From CAZUVM01 sp964623885 (GTDB lineage Bacteria > Verrucomicrobiota > Verrucomicrobiia > Limisphaerales > UBA8199): a DNA stretch of 27,153 nucleotides. This document shows, one piece after another, positions 6,156-15,315 of the stretch. Position numbers and translations under genes: made by a program. The notes beneath the pieces are model-generated. The model saw only the letters and a program-made list of their open reading frames with translations. It was not told where the DNA came from and ran no database searches. The stretch's first letter is position 1, and the number at the start of each line of letters is the position of its first letter. Where the stretch lies: contig CAZUVM010000057.1 in assembly GCA_964623885.1 (NCBI GenBank), forward strand, positions 1-27,153, read 5' to 3'.

Positions 6156-7886
6156 CAAGGGAAGGGTAGCCTCGAACTCATCGAGGAGGCGACGCAGTTG
6201 GTGCGGACCGCTCCAGCAGCAGCGCTCGCCAGCTATTACCTCGGAAGTTTGCCGTTCGTGCTGGGAGCGCTCTATTTCTGGGGTGATATGAGCCAGAGCG
6301 CGTTCGCCGACCAACACCTGGTCGAGGCGGCGTTCGGGCTGGCGTTGCTCTTCGTCTGGATGAAATTCTGGCAGGCGCGTTTCGCGGGGCAGCTGCGATT
6401 CTTAACTGCCGGCGTCGCGAAGCGCGCGGGTCCCAACTCGGCGAAAGGTAATGGTGCGTCCGTCAGCGGCGTGAACCCTGTTTCGCGCGTGCTGCGCGTG
6501 TTTGTTTCCCAGCTCGCGCTGCAGCCCATCGGATTGTTCCTTGTCTCAGTTGCTATGGTGCTGACTTTGCCTTTCGGATGGGTTTACGCCTTCTTCCAAA
6601 ACATAATCGTGCTGGCTGATGGTGAGATTACGACCCCGGCGTCGCTCGTCCGTAAAGCGGCGCGCCTGGCGAAACTCTGGCCGGCACAGAACCATGTGGC
6701 GCTGTTAATCTTCTCCGGTTTTGGCTTTTTCGTGTTCCTCAACCTGGCAACGTTTACCTACTTGCTTCCCGGGCTGATTAAGATGTTGCTGGGAGTTGAA
6801 TCCATTTTTACCCGAAGCGGAATGAGTCTGCTCAATTCCACGTTTTTTGCCGCCATGGCAGGTCTGACCTATCTCTGCGTCGATCCGCTGGTGAAGGCGT
6901 TTTATGCTTTGCGATGTTTTTACGGCGAATCCATTGAATCGGGCGACGACCTGAAGCTGGAGTTGAAGCAAGCGACAATCGCGAAAGTTGCGGCGGCTGT
7001 TGTGATCGTACTCGCACTCGGGCACACGACATCGGGGTATAGTGCGGTTGTGGATGGATCTCATTCCGGCAACGCGCCTGTTCAGTTGATGGGCGACGCC
7101 CTCGTCGAAGCCGAAGTCAGTGCGGAACCAGGCGAAATGTCGACACCGGATTTGGATCAGGCGATCCGGCACACGATCCAGCATCGGAAGTACACGTGGC
7201 GAGCGCCGCGCGAAAAGGCGACCGACGAAGAAGATGCGAGCGAAGGATTGCTCAGCCGCTTTTTCCGGCGCGTCCAAAAGTTGCTCAGCCAATGGCTGAA
7301 GAGCGTAGGTGATTGGCTGGACAAGATTCTGCGCAAATTGTTCCAGGGACGCCGCTCCGTCTCGTCCAGCGGCCCGAGTTACGCGTGGATGGTTTGGCTG
7401 CAGGTATTTCTGTACCTGCTTATCGCGGGCGCCGTGGCCGGCTTGGGATTCCTGATCTACAGATTTTTCCGCGATCGAAATGACCGCGCGCAGGTGCTGG
7501 CCGGCGAGCCGATCCAATCGCCGCCGGATTTGAACGACCTGAACATCGGACCGGAGCAGCTTCCCGAAGACGGTTGGACCCGGCTCGCGCGTGAGCTGTT
7601 GGCGCGCGGCGAATGGCGCCTGGCGCTGCGCGCGTTTTACCTGGCGAGTCTCGCGCATTTGGCGGGGCGGCATCTCATCAGCCTGGCGAAATTCAAATCC
7701 AACCGCGAGTACGAGCGGGAACTGCGCCGCCGCGCACACTCGTTGCCTGAGTTGTTAGCGAATTTCGGAGAAACGGTTTCGGTATTTGATGGCGTTTGGT
7801 ATGGGCGGCAGGAAATCAACGGCGAGCTGGTCGGGCAATTCGCCACCGTGGTCGAGCGCATTAAAGGTGGTGCTGGAGCGACATGA
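6150..7886 (+). CDS. DUF4129-type multi-pass membrane protein, first gene of the MoxR operon
   Basis: From ATG 6150 the protein has 578 aa; a TTG at 6096 would add 18 residues, but that extension crosses the intergenic hairpin. It has about six hydrophobic segments in the first 330 residues (for example LFLVSVAMVLTLPFGWVYAF and FGFFVFLNLATFTYLLPGL). A charged stretch with amphipathic LLSRFFRRVQKLLSQWLK follows, then one more membrane helix (VFLYLLIAGAVAGLGFLIY). The C-terminal cytosolic domain has WTRLARELLARGEWRLALRAFYLASLAHLA, typical of DUF4129. In MoxR clusters such proteins are membrane partners of unknown activity. The frame overlaps the next gene by 4 bp (ATGA), indicating translational coupling. 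Confidence 0.75.
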   Translation: MPQGKGSLELIEEATQLVRTAPAAALASYYLGSLPFVLGALYFWGDMSQSAFADQHLVEAAFGLALLFVWMKFWQARFAGQLRFLTAGVAKRAGPNSAKGNGASVSGVNPVSRVLRVFVSQLALQPIGLFLVSVAMVLTLPFGWVYAFFQNIIVLADGEITTPASLVRKAARLAKLWPAQNHVALLIFSGFGFFVFLNLATFTYLLPGLIKMLLGVESIFTRSGMSLLNSTFFAAMAGLTYLCVDPLVKAFYALRCFYGESIESGDDLKLELKQATIAKVAAAVVIVLALGHTTSGYSAVVDGSHSGNAPVQLMGDALVEAEVSAEPGEMSTPDLDQAIRHTIQHRKYTWRAPREKATDEEDASEGLLSRFFRRVQKLLSQWLKSVGDWLDKILRKLFQGRRSVSSSGPSYAWMVWLQVFLYLLIAGAVAGLGFLIYRFFRDRNDRAQVLAGEPIQSPPDLNDLNIGPEQLPEDGWTRLARELLARGEWRLALRAFYLASLAHLAGRHLISLAKFKSNREYERELRRRAHSLPELLANFGETVSVFDGVWYGRQEINGELVGQFATVVERIKGGAGAT

Positions 7887-9160
7887 AGAACCGGCTGCCC
7901 ATTTTTATCCTGCTGGCGCTGGCGATACTGTTCGCGGTTGGGCTACTTCACCTGGTTGAGCTCCGATATGACGTTGGGGATATCTACCCCGAGTATTCAT
8001 CGTTGCGGTCCGATCCGCTGGGCACCATGGCGCTGTACGAGAGCCTCGAGCAACTGCCGGGCATTTCAGTGCGCCGCGATTTCAGCTCGGACAATCATTT
8101 GCCCGAAGAAAAGGATGCAGCCTATTTGCACCTGGCCGCTCCGCGAGGGGAGTGGACCGACATGCAGGAGGAGACGGTTCATGAGATTGAAGGATATCTT
8201 ACGCGCGGCGGGCGGTTAGTGATTACGTTCCTACCGGAAACGGCAGCGTCACTGGGCGCGGTCTCCCGACCGGTCCCACCTTCAGTGCGTCGGCAAAGCG
8301 CCCGGGCCAAGGTCGAAGAAGATCGCCGGCTGGGCCGAACCTCACTAACCCACCGCTGGGGCTTTGAATTCGGGCATCACCTTTTGACGACGACCGGCGG
8401 CGAAGAAGGTCGCACGGATTGGGCAACAAACCAAACCGAGCTATCCCTGCCGCCTCGGCTGATTTGGCACAGTGCGATGGTGTTTACCAACCTCGACTCC
8501 GGGTGGACGGTGATTTACTCGCGCATGGACAACCCGGTGGTCGTTGAGCGCCGCTTCGGCCCGGGATCGGTGGTGATGTCGACCGATTGTTATTACCAAA
8601 GCAACGAGGCGCTGCGTCAGGACCGCCACGCCGACTTGCTCGCCTGGCTCATTGGCCCCGGCAAACACATCTACTTTGACGAAGGGCACCTGGGCATTCT
8701 CGAGACGCCCGGCGTGACCACGCTGATGCGCCGCTATCATCTTGGAGGACTTGGGCTCGGGATACTTGGATTGGCATTGCTGTTTGTTTGGAAAAACTCG
8801 ATGAGCTTCGTCCCGCCTTACGCCGAGGAGGAGTCGTGGTTGCCGGTGCAAGGGCGCGAAGCAGCGGCGGGCTTCGTCAATTTGTTGCGACGGAACATCC
8901 CGTCGCGCGATCTACTCCAGGTCTGCTTCGATCAATGGACACGCTCGCTGGTGCATAGCGGGCATCAATCGATCGCGCAAATCGACGAGGCGCAGGCGGT
9001 ATACGAGAGAGAAAACAAACGCGCCAAGGTCGAGCGCAACCCGGTCCGGGCGTATCGCGAGATCTGCGATGCCTTGCGCCACCGGAAATCTTCCACCCCT
9101 GCGGCTGGGAATGTGCCGGCGCCACCTTCGCCCGTATCCACAGATTTGCCAAATCAATAA
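7883..9160 (+). CDS. DUF4350 domain protein
   Basis: This 425-aa protein has an N-terminal membrane helix (IFILLALAILFAVGLLHLV). The DUF4350 core follows, recognisable from SSLRSDPLGTMALYESLEQL and a glutamine-amidotransferase-like fold pattern (EGYLTRGGRLVITFLPET). A second membrane helix lies at about residues 287-308 (GGLGLGILGLALLFVW), with a cytosolic tail after it. It overlaps the DUF4129 gene by 4 bp and sits 51 bp upstream of moxR, the usual neighbourhood for this family. Its biochemical role is unknown; by context it belongs to a membrane complex serviced by the MoxR ATPase. Confidence 0.8.
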   Translation: MKNRLPIFILLALAILFAVGLLHLVELRYDVGDIYPEYSSLRSDPLGTMALYESLEQLPGISVRRDFSSDNHLPEEKDAAYLHLAAPRGEWTDMQEETVHEIEGYLTRGGRLVITFLPETAASLGAVSRPVPPSVRRQSARAKVEEDRRLGRTSLTHRWGFEFGHHLLTTTGGEEGRTDWATNQTELSLPPRLIWHSAMVFTNLDSGWTVIYSRMDNPVVVERRFGPGSVVMSTDCYYQSNEALRQDRHADLLAWLIGPGKHIYFDEGHLGILETPGVTTLMRRYHLGGLGLGILGLALLFVWKNSMSFVPPYAEEESWLPVQGREAAAGFVNLLRRNIPSRDLLQVCFDQWTRSLVHSGHQSIAQIDEAQAVYERENKRAKVERNPVRAYREICDALRHRKSSTPAAGNVPAPPSPVSTDLPNQ

Positions 9161-9211
9161 TCCATCCACACCAAACCAAACTGTTCAGAGCACACAATCC
9201 CATTCCAAACT

Positions 9212-10168
9212 ATGTCCTCTCGACTACCGACCGTCCTCGCCCAGGCGCGCGATGAGACCGCCAAGGTCATCATTGGCCAGAACGATGTCATCGAAAAGGC
9301 CCTGATTGCTATATTCACCGGGAATCATGCGTTGATTGAAGGTGTGCCCGGCGTGGCCAAGACGCTCCTGGTGCGCACGCTCGCCCGCGTGTTGGGTTGC
9401 GATTTTGCGCGCATCCAATTCACGCCTGACTTGATGCCGGCGGACATCACCGGAACCAACGTTTTCAATTTTCAGAGGAACGAGTTTTTGCTGATCAAAG
9501 GTCCAATTTTCACGTCGTTCCTGCTGGCGGACGAAATCAACCGCGCGCCGGCTAAGACGCAGTCGGCTTTGTTGCAAGCGATGCAGGAACGACTGGTGAC
9601 CATCGACCGCGAAACGCATCCGCTGCCGCCGAACTTCACGGTGTTTGCGACGCAGAACCCGATCGAATACGAAGGCACGTATCCGTTGCCCGAAGCGCAA
9701 AAAGATCGGTTCATGCTCAAGATCACCATGACCGCGCCCGACCGGAGCGAGGAATTGGCGCTGGCGCAACGGACGATGACCAAGGAAGCGCCGGAAGCGC
9801 TGCTGGCCGGAGGGGCTGTCCGTGCTATATTGGCCGCGGATGATCTGGCGCAATTGCGCGAGGAACTGGGAGAGGTGCTGATTCGCGATGAGTTGATGGG
9901 TTACCTGGTGGATGTAGTGCGCGCCACCCGGCAGCACGAAAGTATCCTGGTAGGCGCAGGTCCGCGCGCGACGCAATCGCTGCTGATGGCCGCGCGGGCT
10001 TATGCGGCCATCGGCGGGCGCGACTTTGTCACACCGGACGACATCAAAGCGATGGCAGTACCGGTGCTTGAACATCGCTTGATCCTGCGCCCGGAGTTTG
10101 AAATCGAAGGGCTGAGTGTTCCGGAGGTAATCCAACAAATTCTGCAGCAAATTGCCGTTCCGAGATGA
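9212..10168 (+). CDS. MoxR family AAA+ ATPase
   Basis: The protein has 318 aa, the normal family length. Walker A is EGVPGVAKT near residue 40. Walker B is LLADEINRAPAKTQSALLQ near residue 105. The sensor-1 region is FATQNPIEYEGTYPLPEAQ followed by DRFM. The C-terminal lid includes a GAGPRATQSLLMAARAYA helix. MoxR ATPases act as chaperone-like factors that assemble or activate metal- or cofactor-containing or cell-envelope complexes together with DUF58 and VWA partners. Here the partners are the DUF58, SpoIIM-like and RDD proteins that follow, and the two membrane proteins before it. The ATG at 9212 has no obvious Shine-Dalgarno. Confidence 0.95.
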   Translation: MSSRLPTVLAQARDETAKVIIGQNDVIEKALIAIFTGNHALIEGVPGVAKTLLVRTLARVLGCDFARIQFTPDLMPADITGTNVFNFQRNEFLLIKGPIFTSFLLADEINRAPAKTQSALLQAMQERLVTIDRETHPLPPNFTVFATQNPIEYEGTYPLPEAQKDRFMLKITMTAPDRSEELALAQRTMTKEAPEALLAGGAVRAILAADDLAQLREELGEVLIRDELMGYLVDVVRATRQHESILVGAGPRATQSLLMAARAYAAIGGRDFVTPDDIKAMAVPVLEHRLILRPEFEIEGLSVPEVIQQILQQIAVPR

Positions 10169-10229
10169 TTCAAGTTTCGAATTTCAGAATCGTTTTGGGA
10201 TTAGTGACGCGGGTTTTGTATTTGTCCCG

Positions 10230-11651
10230 ATGATCGTTCCGCGCAATCGCTTATTGTTCTGGTTCGCAGTGATCGTGCTGCCGTTCGCGCTGTTGGCGGC
10301 GGTTGAGCCGGCGGTAGCGACGCTCGCGATGCTGGTGATTGCCGTTTTCCTGTTAGTGGTAGTGGCGGATGCCACGACGGCTCCGCGAAGCCTGGCCGGC
10401 CTGGGTCTCGAGCTGCCGCCGGTCGTCAGATTTTCCAAAGACCGCGGCGGCAAGCTTGAAGTGCGCGTCCGCAACCCCCGGCAAACGCCACGCCTGTTGC
10501 GGCTGGCCCTGGCGTTGCCACGGCAAATCGAATCACCTCAGGAAGACGCGACGGTGGCGCTACCCGCAGGCAGCGAATGGTCGCGAATATCGTGGAGGTG
10601 TGTTCCGCGCCGGCGCGGAAATTACCGGTTGTCATCGGCATCGCTGGAAGTCAGTTCTCCGCTGGGTTTTTGGGATGCGCGCCGATTGGTGCCGGCCAGT
10701 TGTGAAATCCGGGTGTATCCGAATCTTTTCACTGGCCGTCGCGATCTCGCGGCTTTATTCCTGCGCCGCGGCGCCTTTGGGCTGCATGCGCAACGGCAAC
10801 TGGGCAAAGGACGTGAATTCGAGAAGCTGCGCGAGTATGTCCCGGGCGACAGCTACGACGAGATTCATTGGAAGGCAACTGCCAAGCGTGGACACCCGAT
10901 CACGAAAGTCTTCCAAATCGAACGCACGCAGGAAGTGTATGTGGTTATCGATTCATCGCGACTGTCTGCCCGCGCGACCACTCACGACCTTGCCAGCACA
11001 GCTAAGCGCTCAACCAAGTCAGGGCAGACGCCAGAACTGGCCGAAGCTTCCGCGGCAGCAGGGGACCCAACCGGCGCAATCGGGAACACCGCTCTGGAAA
11101 GATTCATCACCGCCGGGTTGCTGCTCGGACTGGCCGCCGAGCAACAGGGCGATTTGTTCGGCCTGTTGACGTTCACGGACAAGGTCGAACGGTTTGTGCG
11201 CGCAAAAAACGGCAAACCGCATTACAGTGCGTGCCGGGACGCACTTTACCTGCTGGAACCGCGCATCGTGACTCCTGACTTCGATGAAGTCTGCTCGTTC
11301 ATCCGTTTGCGCCTGCGTCGCCGCGCGTTGCTGGTTTTTCTTACTGCGCTGGACGATCCGGCGCTGGCCGAAAGCTTCGTCCGCAATATGGACCTGATCC
11401 GGAGGCAGCATCTGGTGTTGGTGAACATGCTGCAACCAACGGGCGTCGAGCCGCTCTTCTCGGATCCGGCGGTGGGCTCGGTGGATGATCTTTATCAGCG
11501 ACTGGGCGGCCACTTGCAGTGGCAGAATTTGCGCGAGCTCCAAAAAGTGCTCCAGCGCCGCGGCGTCCAATTCAACCTTCTATCGCATGAAAATCTCGCT
11601 ACCGAGATCGTGTCACAATACTTGTCCGTCAAACGAAGGCAGGCGCTCTAA
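10230..11651 (+). CDS. DUF58 domain protein (MoxR partner)
   Basis: The protein has 473 aa from ATG 10230. The frame stays open back to a TTG at 10152 inside moxR, but the product from 10230 begins with the expected two-helix N-terminus (RLLFWFAVIVLPFALLAAV, then MLVIAVFLLVVVADA). The DUF58 signature is GREFEKLREYVPGDSYDEIHWKATAKRG, followed by VVIDSSR, which starts a von Willebrand A-like fold. An insertion rich in small residues at about 250-300 (TAKRSTKSGQTPELAEASAA) interrupts that fold after the first strand. It is encoded 61 bp after moxR in the same operon. The function of DUF58 proteins is inferred only from their constant association with MoxR. Confidence 0.9.
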   Translation: MIVPRNRLLFWFAVIVLPFALLAAVEPAVATLAMLVIAVFLLVVVADATTAPRSLAGLGLELPPVVRFSKDRGGKLEVRVRNPRQTPRLLRLALALPRQIESPQEDATVALPAGSEWSRISWRCVPRRRGNYRLSSASLEVSSPLGFWDARRLVPASCEIRVYPNLFTGRRDLAALFLRRGAFGLHAQRQLGKGREFEKLREYVPGDSYDEIHWKATAKRGHPITKVFQIERTQEVYVVIDSSRLSARATTHDLASTAKRSTKSGQTPELAEASAAAGDPTGAIGNTALERFITAGLLLGLAAEQQGDLFGLLTFTDKVERFVRAKNGKPHYSACRDALYLLEPRIVTPDFDEVCSFIRLRLRRRALLVFLTALDDPALAESFVRNMDLIRRQHLVLVNMLQPTGVEPLFSDPAVGSVDDLYQRLGGHLQWQNLRELQKVLQRRGVQFNLLSHENLATEIVSQYLSVKRRQAL

Positions 11652-11663
11652 AATCACGACCGC

Positions 11664-12731
11664 ATGATTATTGATCTGCCACGTTTTCTTGAAACTGAAC
11701 GGCCTGTTTGGGTTGAACTCGAGCGCGCGCTGGACAAGCTCGACCTGCAAACGAATAGCCGCATGAGCCTCGATGAAGTGCGGCGATTCCACCTGCTCTA
11801 TGAGCGCACCTGCGCTGACCTGGCAAAAATCACCACTTTTTCGGCGGAGCCGGAGACGCGGAAGTATCTGGAAAGCCTGGTGGCTCGCGCCTACGGCGAG
11901 ATTCATGAGACGCGCTCGCGACCGGCCGGGCTGCACCTCTTGAGTTGGGTTCTGCAAACGTTGCCGCGCACTTTCCGCCGGCACATACGTGCGTTTTATA
12001 TGTCGGTGGCGATCACGCTCGCCGGCTGCGCTTTTGGCGGGTTGGCCATAGCGCTGGACCCGGCGGCCAAACCTGTCCTGATGCCTTTTCCGCACCTGAT
12101 GCAGGACCCGGCGAAGCGCGTGGCTGAGGAGGAAAAGGCCAAAAGCGACCGCCTGGCCGGCTACAAAACTTCTTTTTCGGCGTATCTGATGACTCATAAC
12201 ACGCGCGTCTCCATTTTCACGCTCGCGCTGGGAATGACCTGGGGCATCGGGACGATCGTAATGCTGTTTTTTAACGGGATCATGCTGGGCGGTGTGGCCG
12301 TGGATTATATTCGGGCCGGTCAAACCAAGTTTCTCTTGGGATGGCTGTTGCCTCACGGCGTGATCGAGATTCCGGCCATCCTCATTGCCGGCCAAGCCGG
12401 CCTGATGCTCGCCCTGGCATTAATCGGATGGGGAAAACGAATTCCGCTTCGATCGCGGCTGCGTGAAATCTCACGCGACCTCGTCACATTGATTTTTGGC
12501 GTGGGCCTGTTGCTCGTGTGGGCCGGGTTTATCGAGGCGTTTCTTTCGCAATATCATGAACCGGTGATTCCATATTCGGTTAAAATCACGTTCGGCTTGA
12601 TCGAGCTGGGCCTTCTGACGTTGTTTCTGTCAAAATCAGGAACTGGTGATGCTGCCCGTTCGACTGAGATTCCCAGCAACGCGCCCGGCCCGGCGGTAAG
12701 CACCGCGCAGCCGCTACGTTCCGAAACATGA
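11664..12731 (+). CDS. SpoIIM-like (stage II sporulation protein M family) membrane protein
   Basis: This 355-aa protein has a cytosolic N-terminal helical part (about 90 residues, LDEVRRFHLLYERTCADLAKI) and then five or six membrane helices, including MTWGIGTIVMLFFNGIMLGG and WLLPHGVIEIPAILIAGQAG. These two motifs (FNG.MLG and LPHG..E.P) are the conserved signature of the SpoIIM/DUF95 family. In endospore formers SpoIIM takes part in peptidoglycan remodelling during engulfment. No sporulation is implied here, since the family is widespread in MoxR operons of non-sporulators. It starts 12 bp after the DUF58 gene and overlaps the RDD gene by 4 bp. Confidence 0.9.
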   Translation: MIIDLPRFLETERPVWVELERALDKLDLQTNSRMSLDEVRRFHLLYERTCADLAKITTFSAEPETRKYLESLVARAYGEIHETRSRPAGLHLLSWVLQTLPRTFRRHIRAFYMSVAITLAGCAFGGLAIALDPAAKPVLMPFPHLMQDPAKRVAEEEKAKSDRLAGYKTSFSAYLMTHNTRVSIFTLALGMTWGIGTIVMLFFNGIMLGGVAVDYIRAGQTKFLLGWLLPHGVIEIPAILIAGQAGLMLALALIGWGKRIPLRSRLREISRDLVTLIFGVGLLLVWAGFIEAFLSQYHEPVIPYSVKITFGLIELGLLTLFLSKSGTGDAARSTEIPSNAPGPAVSTAQPLRSET

Positions 12732-13504
12732 GGTCTGCCACGCTGCAAATTCGCACGCCGGAAGGCATCGTTTTCTCCCAAGTGTTGGCCGGCCCAGTCG
12801 CGCGTTTTCTCGCGTGGATGGTTGACCTGGTGTGCATCATGGCGCTGGTATCCATCATGGGCACGGTGCTGGGCCTGGTGCGACTGATCAGCGGCAACCT
12901 GGCGGGAGCGGCAGCAACGCTCGGTTATTTTCTAATCAGCATCGGTTACGGCATCGCTTGCGAGTGGAATTGGCGCGGGCAGACGGTAGGAAAAAGGCTC
13001 CTGCGTTTGCGCGTGGTTGACGCGGAAGGTTTGCGATTGCAATTCCATCAAATCGTCACGCGCAACCTGCTGCGATTTGTCGATTCGCTGCCGTTGTTTT
13101 ATTTCGTCGGCGGGTTGGTGTGCTGGTTTAGTCCCAAAGGCCAGCGCCTGGGTGATCTGGCCGCCAACACTATTGTCATTCGTTCGCCGCGATTGAGCCA
13201 ACCCGACCTCGACCAGTTGCTTGCAGGCAAATACAACTCGCTGCGGCAATATCCCCATTTGGCCGCGCGCCTGCGTCAGCAGGTCTCACCGGCGGAAGCA
13301 GCAATTGCCTTGCAAGCGCTGCTTCGCCGCGATCAATTCGAGCCGGCTGCCCGGATAGAACTGTTCACCGATCTTGCCGATCACTTCCGCGCCAAAACCG
13401 ATTTTCCGCTGGAAGCTACCGAGGGTATCGCGGACGAGCAGTTCCTCCGGAATGTAGTTGATGTGATTTATCGCACGCGCGCGGAAATGCCTGGTAAATC
13501 GTGA
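12728..13504 (+). CDS. RDD family membrane protein
   Basis: This 258-aa protein starts at an ATGA overlap with the SpoIIM-like gene. The N-terminal half is an RDD domain with the Arg and Asp positions in VARFLAWMVDLV, a second helix around LGYFLISIGYGIACEW, the motif GQTVGKRLLRLRVV, and a third helix near FYFVGGLVCWF. GQRLGDLAANTIVI is also typical. The C-terminal ~100 residues are soluble and helical, ending the cluster. RDD proteins are poorly understood and some act in transport. Here the protein is the last member of the six-gene MoxR cluster. Confidence 0.9.
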   Translation: MRSATLQIRTPEGIVFSQVLAGPVARFLAWMVDLVCIMALVSIMGTVLGLVRLISGNLAGAAATLGYFLISIGYGIACEWNWRGQTVGKRLLRLRVVDAEGLRLQFHQIVTRNLLRFVDSLPLFYFVGGLVCWFSPKGQRLGDLAANTIVIRSPRLSQPDLDQLLAGKYNSLRQYPHLAARLRQQVSPAEAAIALQALLRRDQFEPAARIELFTDLADHFRAKTDFPLEATEGIADEQFLRNVVDVIYRTRAEMPGKS

Positions 13505-13552
13505 GATCGGGGCCTAACCCGAACATTTCCTGCCAATGCGGAGCACCGAAAG

Positions 13553-13702
13553 GTGTAGCGCAGATTTTTCAATCTGCTGTATCGCCGATTTGCAATCGGC
13601 CGGCGCCCGCTGGTCGCACAGCACCGTGTTGCTGTGATGCTGGGTACGTCGGAGTTTCAGCAGGTTGGAGACCTGCGATACAGCAGATTGAAGGCGCTAC
13701 GC
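13553..13702. repeat. Palindrome-array intergenic repeat
   Basis: The outer arms GTAGCGC...TTCAATCTGCTGTATCGC (13555-13585) and GCGATACAGCAGATTGAA.GCGCTAC (13675-13700) are inverted repeats differing by a short insertion. Between them sit smaller palindromes in series: CCGATTTGCAATCGG (13585-13599), CACAGCACCGTGTTGCTGTG (13617-13636), and CAGGTTGGAGACCTG (13661-13675). The 136-aa frame across it is cysteine-rich and shows no protein-like conservation, so I regard the region as a dispersed structured repeat between the RDD gene and the convergent gspF/pilC-like gene. A related unit, CCGATTTGGCAATCGG, occurs at 21226-21241. Confidence 0.8.
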
Positions 13703-13736
13703 GACAAGCGGCTTCCGTCAGCTATCAAATAGCGGA

Positions 13737-15029
13737 TCAATCTCCCGCGCCCGGTGCTCCCGGCGAAAGCAAGTTCCCATTGAGCAATGCGATCAACGGC
13801 AGGAACATCGCGATGACGATACTTCCGACCACGAGCCCCAGCGTCACGATCAGCACTGGCTCGATAACGGAAGTGATGGCACGGGCAGCGATATCCACCT
13901 CTTCATCGTAATCGTCAGCGATTTTCGAGAGCATATCCGGCAAGGCACCGCTCTCTTCGCCGACGTTGACCATATCGGCCACCATGGCCGGAAAAAGCCT
14001 TGAGTTCTGAAATGTCGGAGCCAGCGGTTCGCCCTGCTTCACGTTTTCGTGCATGATGCCGATCAATCGCGCGAGCACTGCGTTACCGGCGCTTTCTTTG
14101 GCCAGCGTCAGCGCCCGCAGAATGGGCACGCCGTTTGCCAGGAGTGTGCCGAGCGTGCGGGTGAATCGGGAAATGACGACTTTCTGAATCAGCGGCCCAA
14201 AGACCGGCATCACCAATTTGAAATAATCAAACGTCCAACGGCCCGCTTTCGTCCGGAGCACCAAGGCAAGACAGAAACCGGCGCACGCGAATCCGAAAGC
14301 AATTAACCATATCTGGTGAGCCACCGCGTCGCTGATGCCAAAAACAAATCGTGTAAACGGCGGCAGCGGCGTTGAAAGCAATCCTTGCAGTATTTCCTTG
14401 AAGCGCGGCAGGGCGTAGGTCACGAGCAAAGTGACCACCGCGATGGCAACAACTACGACGGCGGCCGGGTAGACGAGAGCACCTTTCACTTTGCGTTTGA
14501 GCTTCAGCGCTTTCTCCATGAACTCCGCCAGTCGCCGGAGCGCCCCCACCAGCGTGCCACCGGCTTCTCCGGCGCGAACGATATTGACGTAAAGTCTGCT
14601 AAATGTGCGGGGATGGGCTTCGAGCGCTTCAGTGAGCGAACAACCAGTTTCAATCGAAAACGCCAATTTCCGAATTACCCTTTTGAATCCTGGATTTCGT
14701 TGTTGCCGCTCCAGAGCGCGGAAACTGCGCAATAAAGGGACGCCCGCATCAAGCATCGTCGCCAACTGGCGCGTGAAGAGAGCCAGTTCCACCGTTTTAA
14801 CTCGGCCGAACAGACGCGGGAGGCGCTCAAAATTGCGGTAGACTCGGGCCTGCTTCGGCTTGGAAAGAGCGCTTTGCTTCGCCGGCCACTTGTTGGCTTC
14901 GGATACAAGCACCGGGGACAAACCCATCTGCCGGATGCGTTCGACCGCCTGGACACGTGTGGAAACCTCGAGGACGCCGCGGGATTCTGAACCTTCGGCA
15001 TCAAGCGCTACGTAGGAGTATGCCGCCAT
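13737..15029 (-). CDS. Type II secretion/type IV pilus inner-membrane protein, F/PilC family
   Basis: This 430-aa protein starts with the diagnostic YSYVALDAEGSESRGVLEV and a short helical N-terminal domain (residues ~1-80). Two T2SSF domains follow (about 95-215 and 300-420), each beginning with similar LA.ML.AGVPLLRSF / LGTLLANGVPILRAL motifs, with membrane helices at about 190-220, 240-260 and 395-420. F/PilC proteins form the platform that couples the assembly ATPase to pseudopilus or pilus extension. No other secretion or pilus genes are in the window, so it is a stand-alone copy, common in Verrucomicrobiota with many pseudopilin-like proteins. It is monocistronic here and transcribed toward the palindrome repeat. 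Confidence 0.9.
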   Translation of the reverse strand: MAAYSYVALDAEGSESRGVLEVSTRVQAVERIRQMGLSPVLVSEANKWPAKQSALSKPKQARVYRNFERLPRLFGRVKTVELALFTRQLATMLDAGVPLLRSFRALERQQRNPGFKRVIRKLAFSIETGCSLTEALEAHPRTFSRLYVNIVRAGEAGGTLVGALRRLAEFMEKALKLKRKVKGALVYPAAVVVVAIAVVTLLVTYALPRFKEILQGLLSTPLPPFTRFVFGISDAVAHQIWLIAFGFACAGFCLALVLRTKAGRWTFDYFKLVMPVFGPLIQKVVISRFTRTLGTLLANGVPILRALTLAKESAGNAVLARLIGIMHENVKQGEPLAPTFQNSRLFPAMVADMVNVGEESGALPDMLSKIADDYDEEVDIAARAITSVIEPVLIVTLGLVVGSIVIAMFLPLIALLNGNLLSPGAPGAGD

Positions 15030-15315
15030 AACACTAGGTCAACCCCAACCTGTGATGCGACCTTGTCTGCGACCCGGCAATTGCCTCTATGCCGCACATT
15101 CCATTAGCTTCAGAATGCCAGTGAAGATGGGCGATGTCAAGTGATGAAGGTGCTTTACGGTTCGCCACCCGAACAGTTTCCACTGCCGTCTGGCCGCTAG
15201 CTTGCGCCTCTTCACAAATCCAACAATCGACCTAAGCCATTAATTGACTTTCTTTATTCCTTTGCCTTCAGTCTTCGACCTTCCCCCTTTGGCTTCTGCC
15301 CTTTAGACTCGTCCC

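Noticed and set aside
5409..6317. 302-aa minus-strand frame antisense to ilvB, and similar long antisense frames over moxR (9224-10150) and the DUF4129 gene (6705-7739)
   Set aside because: His/Arg/Gln-rich shadow frames typical of the opposite strand of GC-rich genes. The plus-strand products have clear families.
13553..13702. CRISPR array
   Set aside because: The palindromic units differ in sequence and spacing; there are no identical direct repeats with unique spacers and no cas genes.
13501..13911. 136-aa frame overlapping the RDD stop
   Set aside because: It lies over the palindrome array and then over the antisense 3' end of the F/PilC gene.
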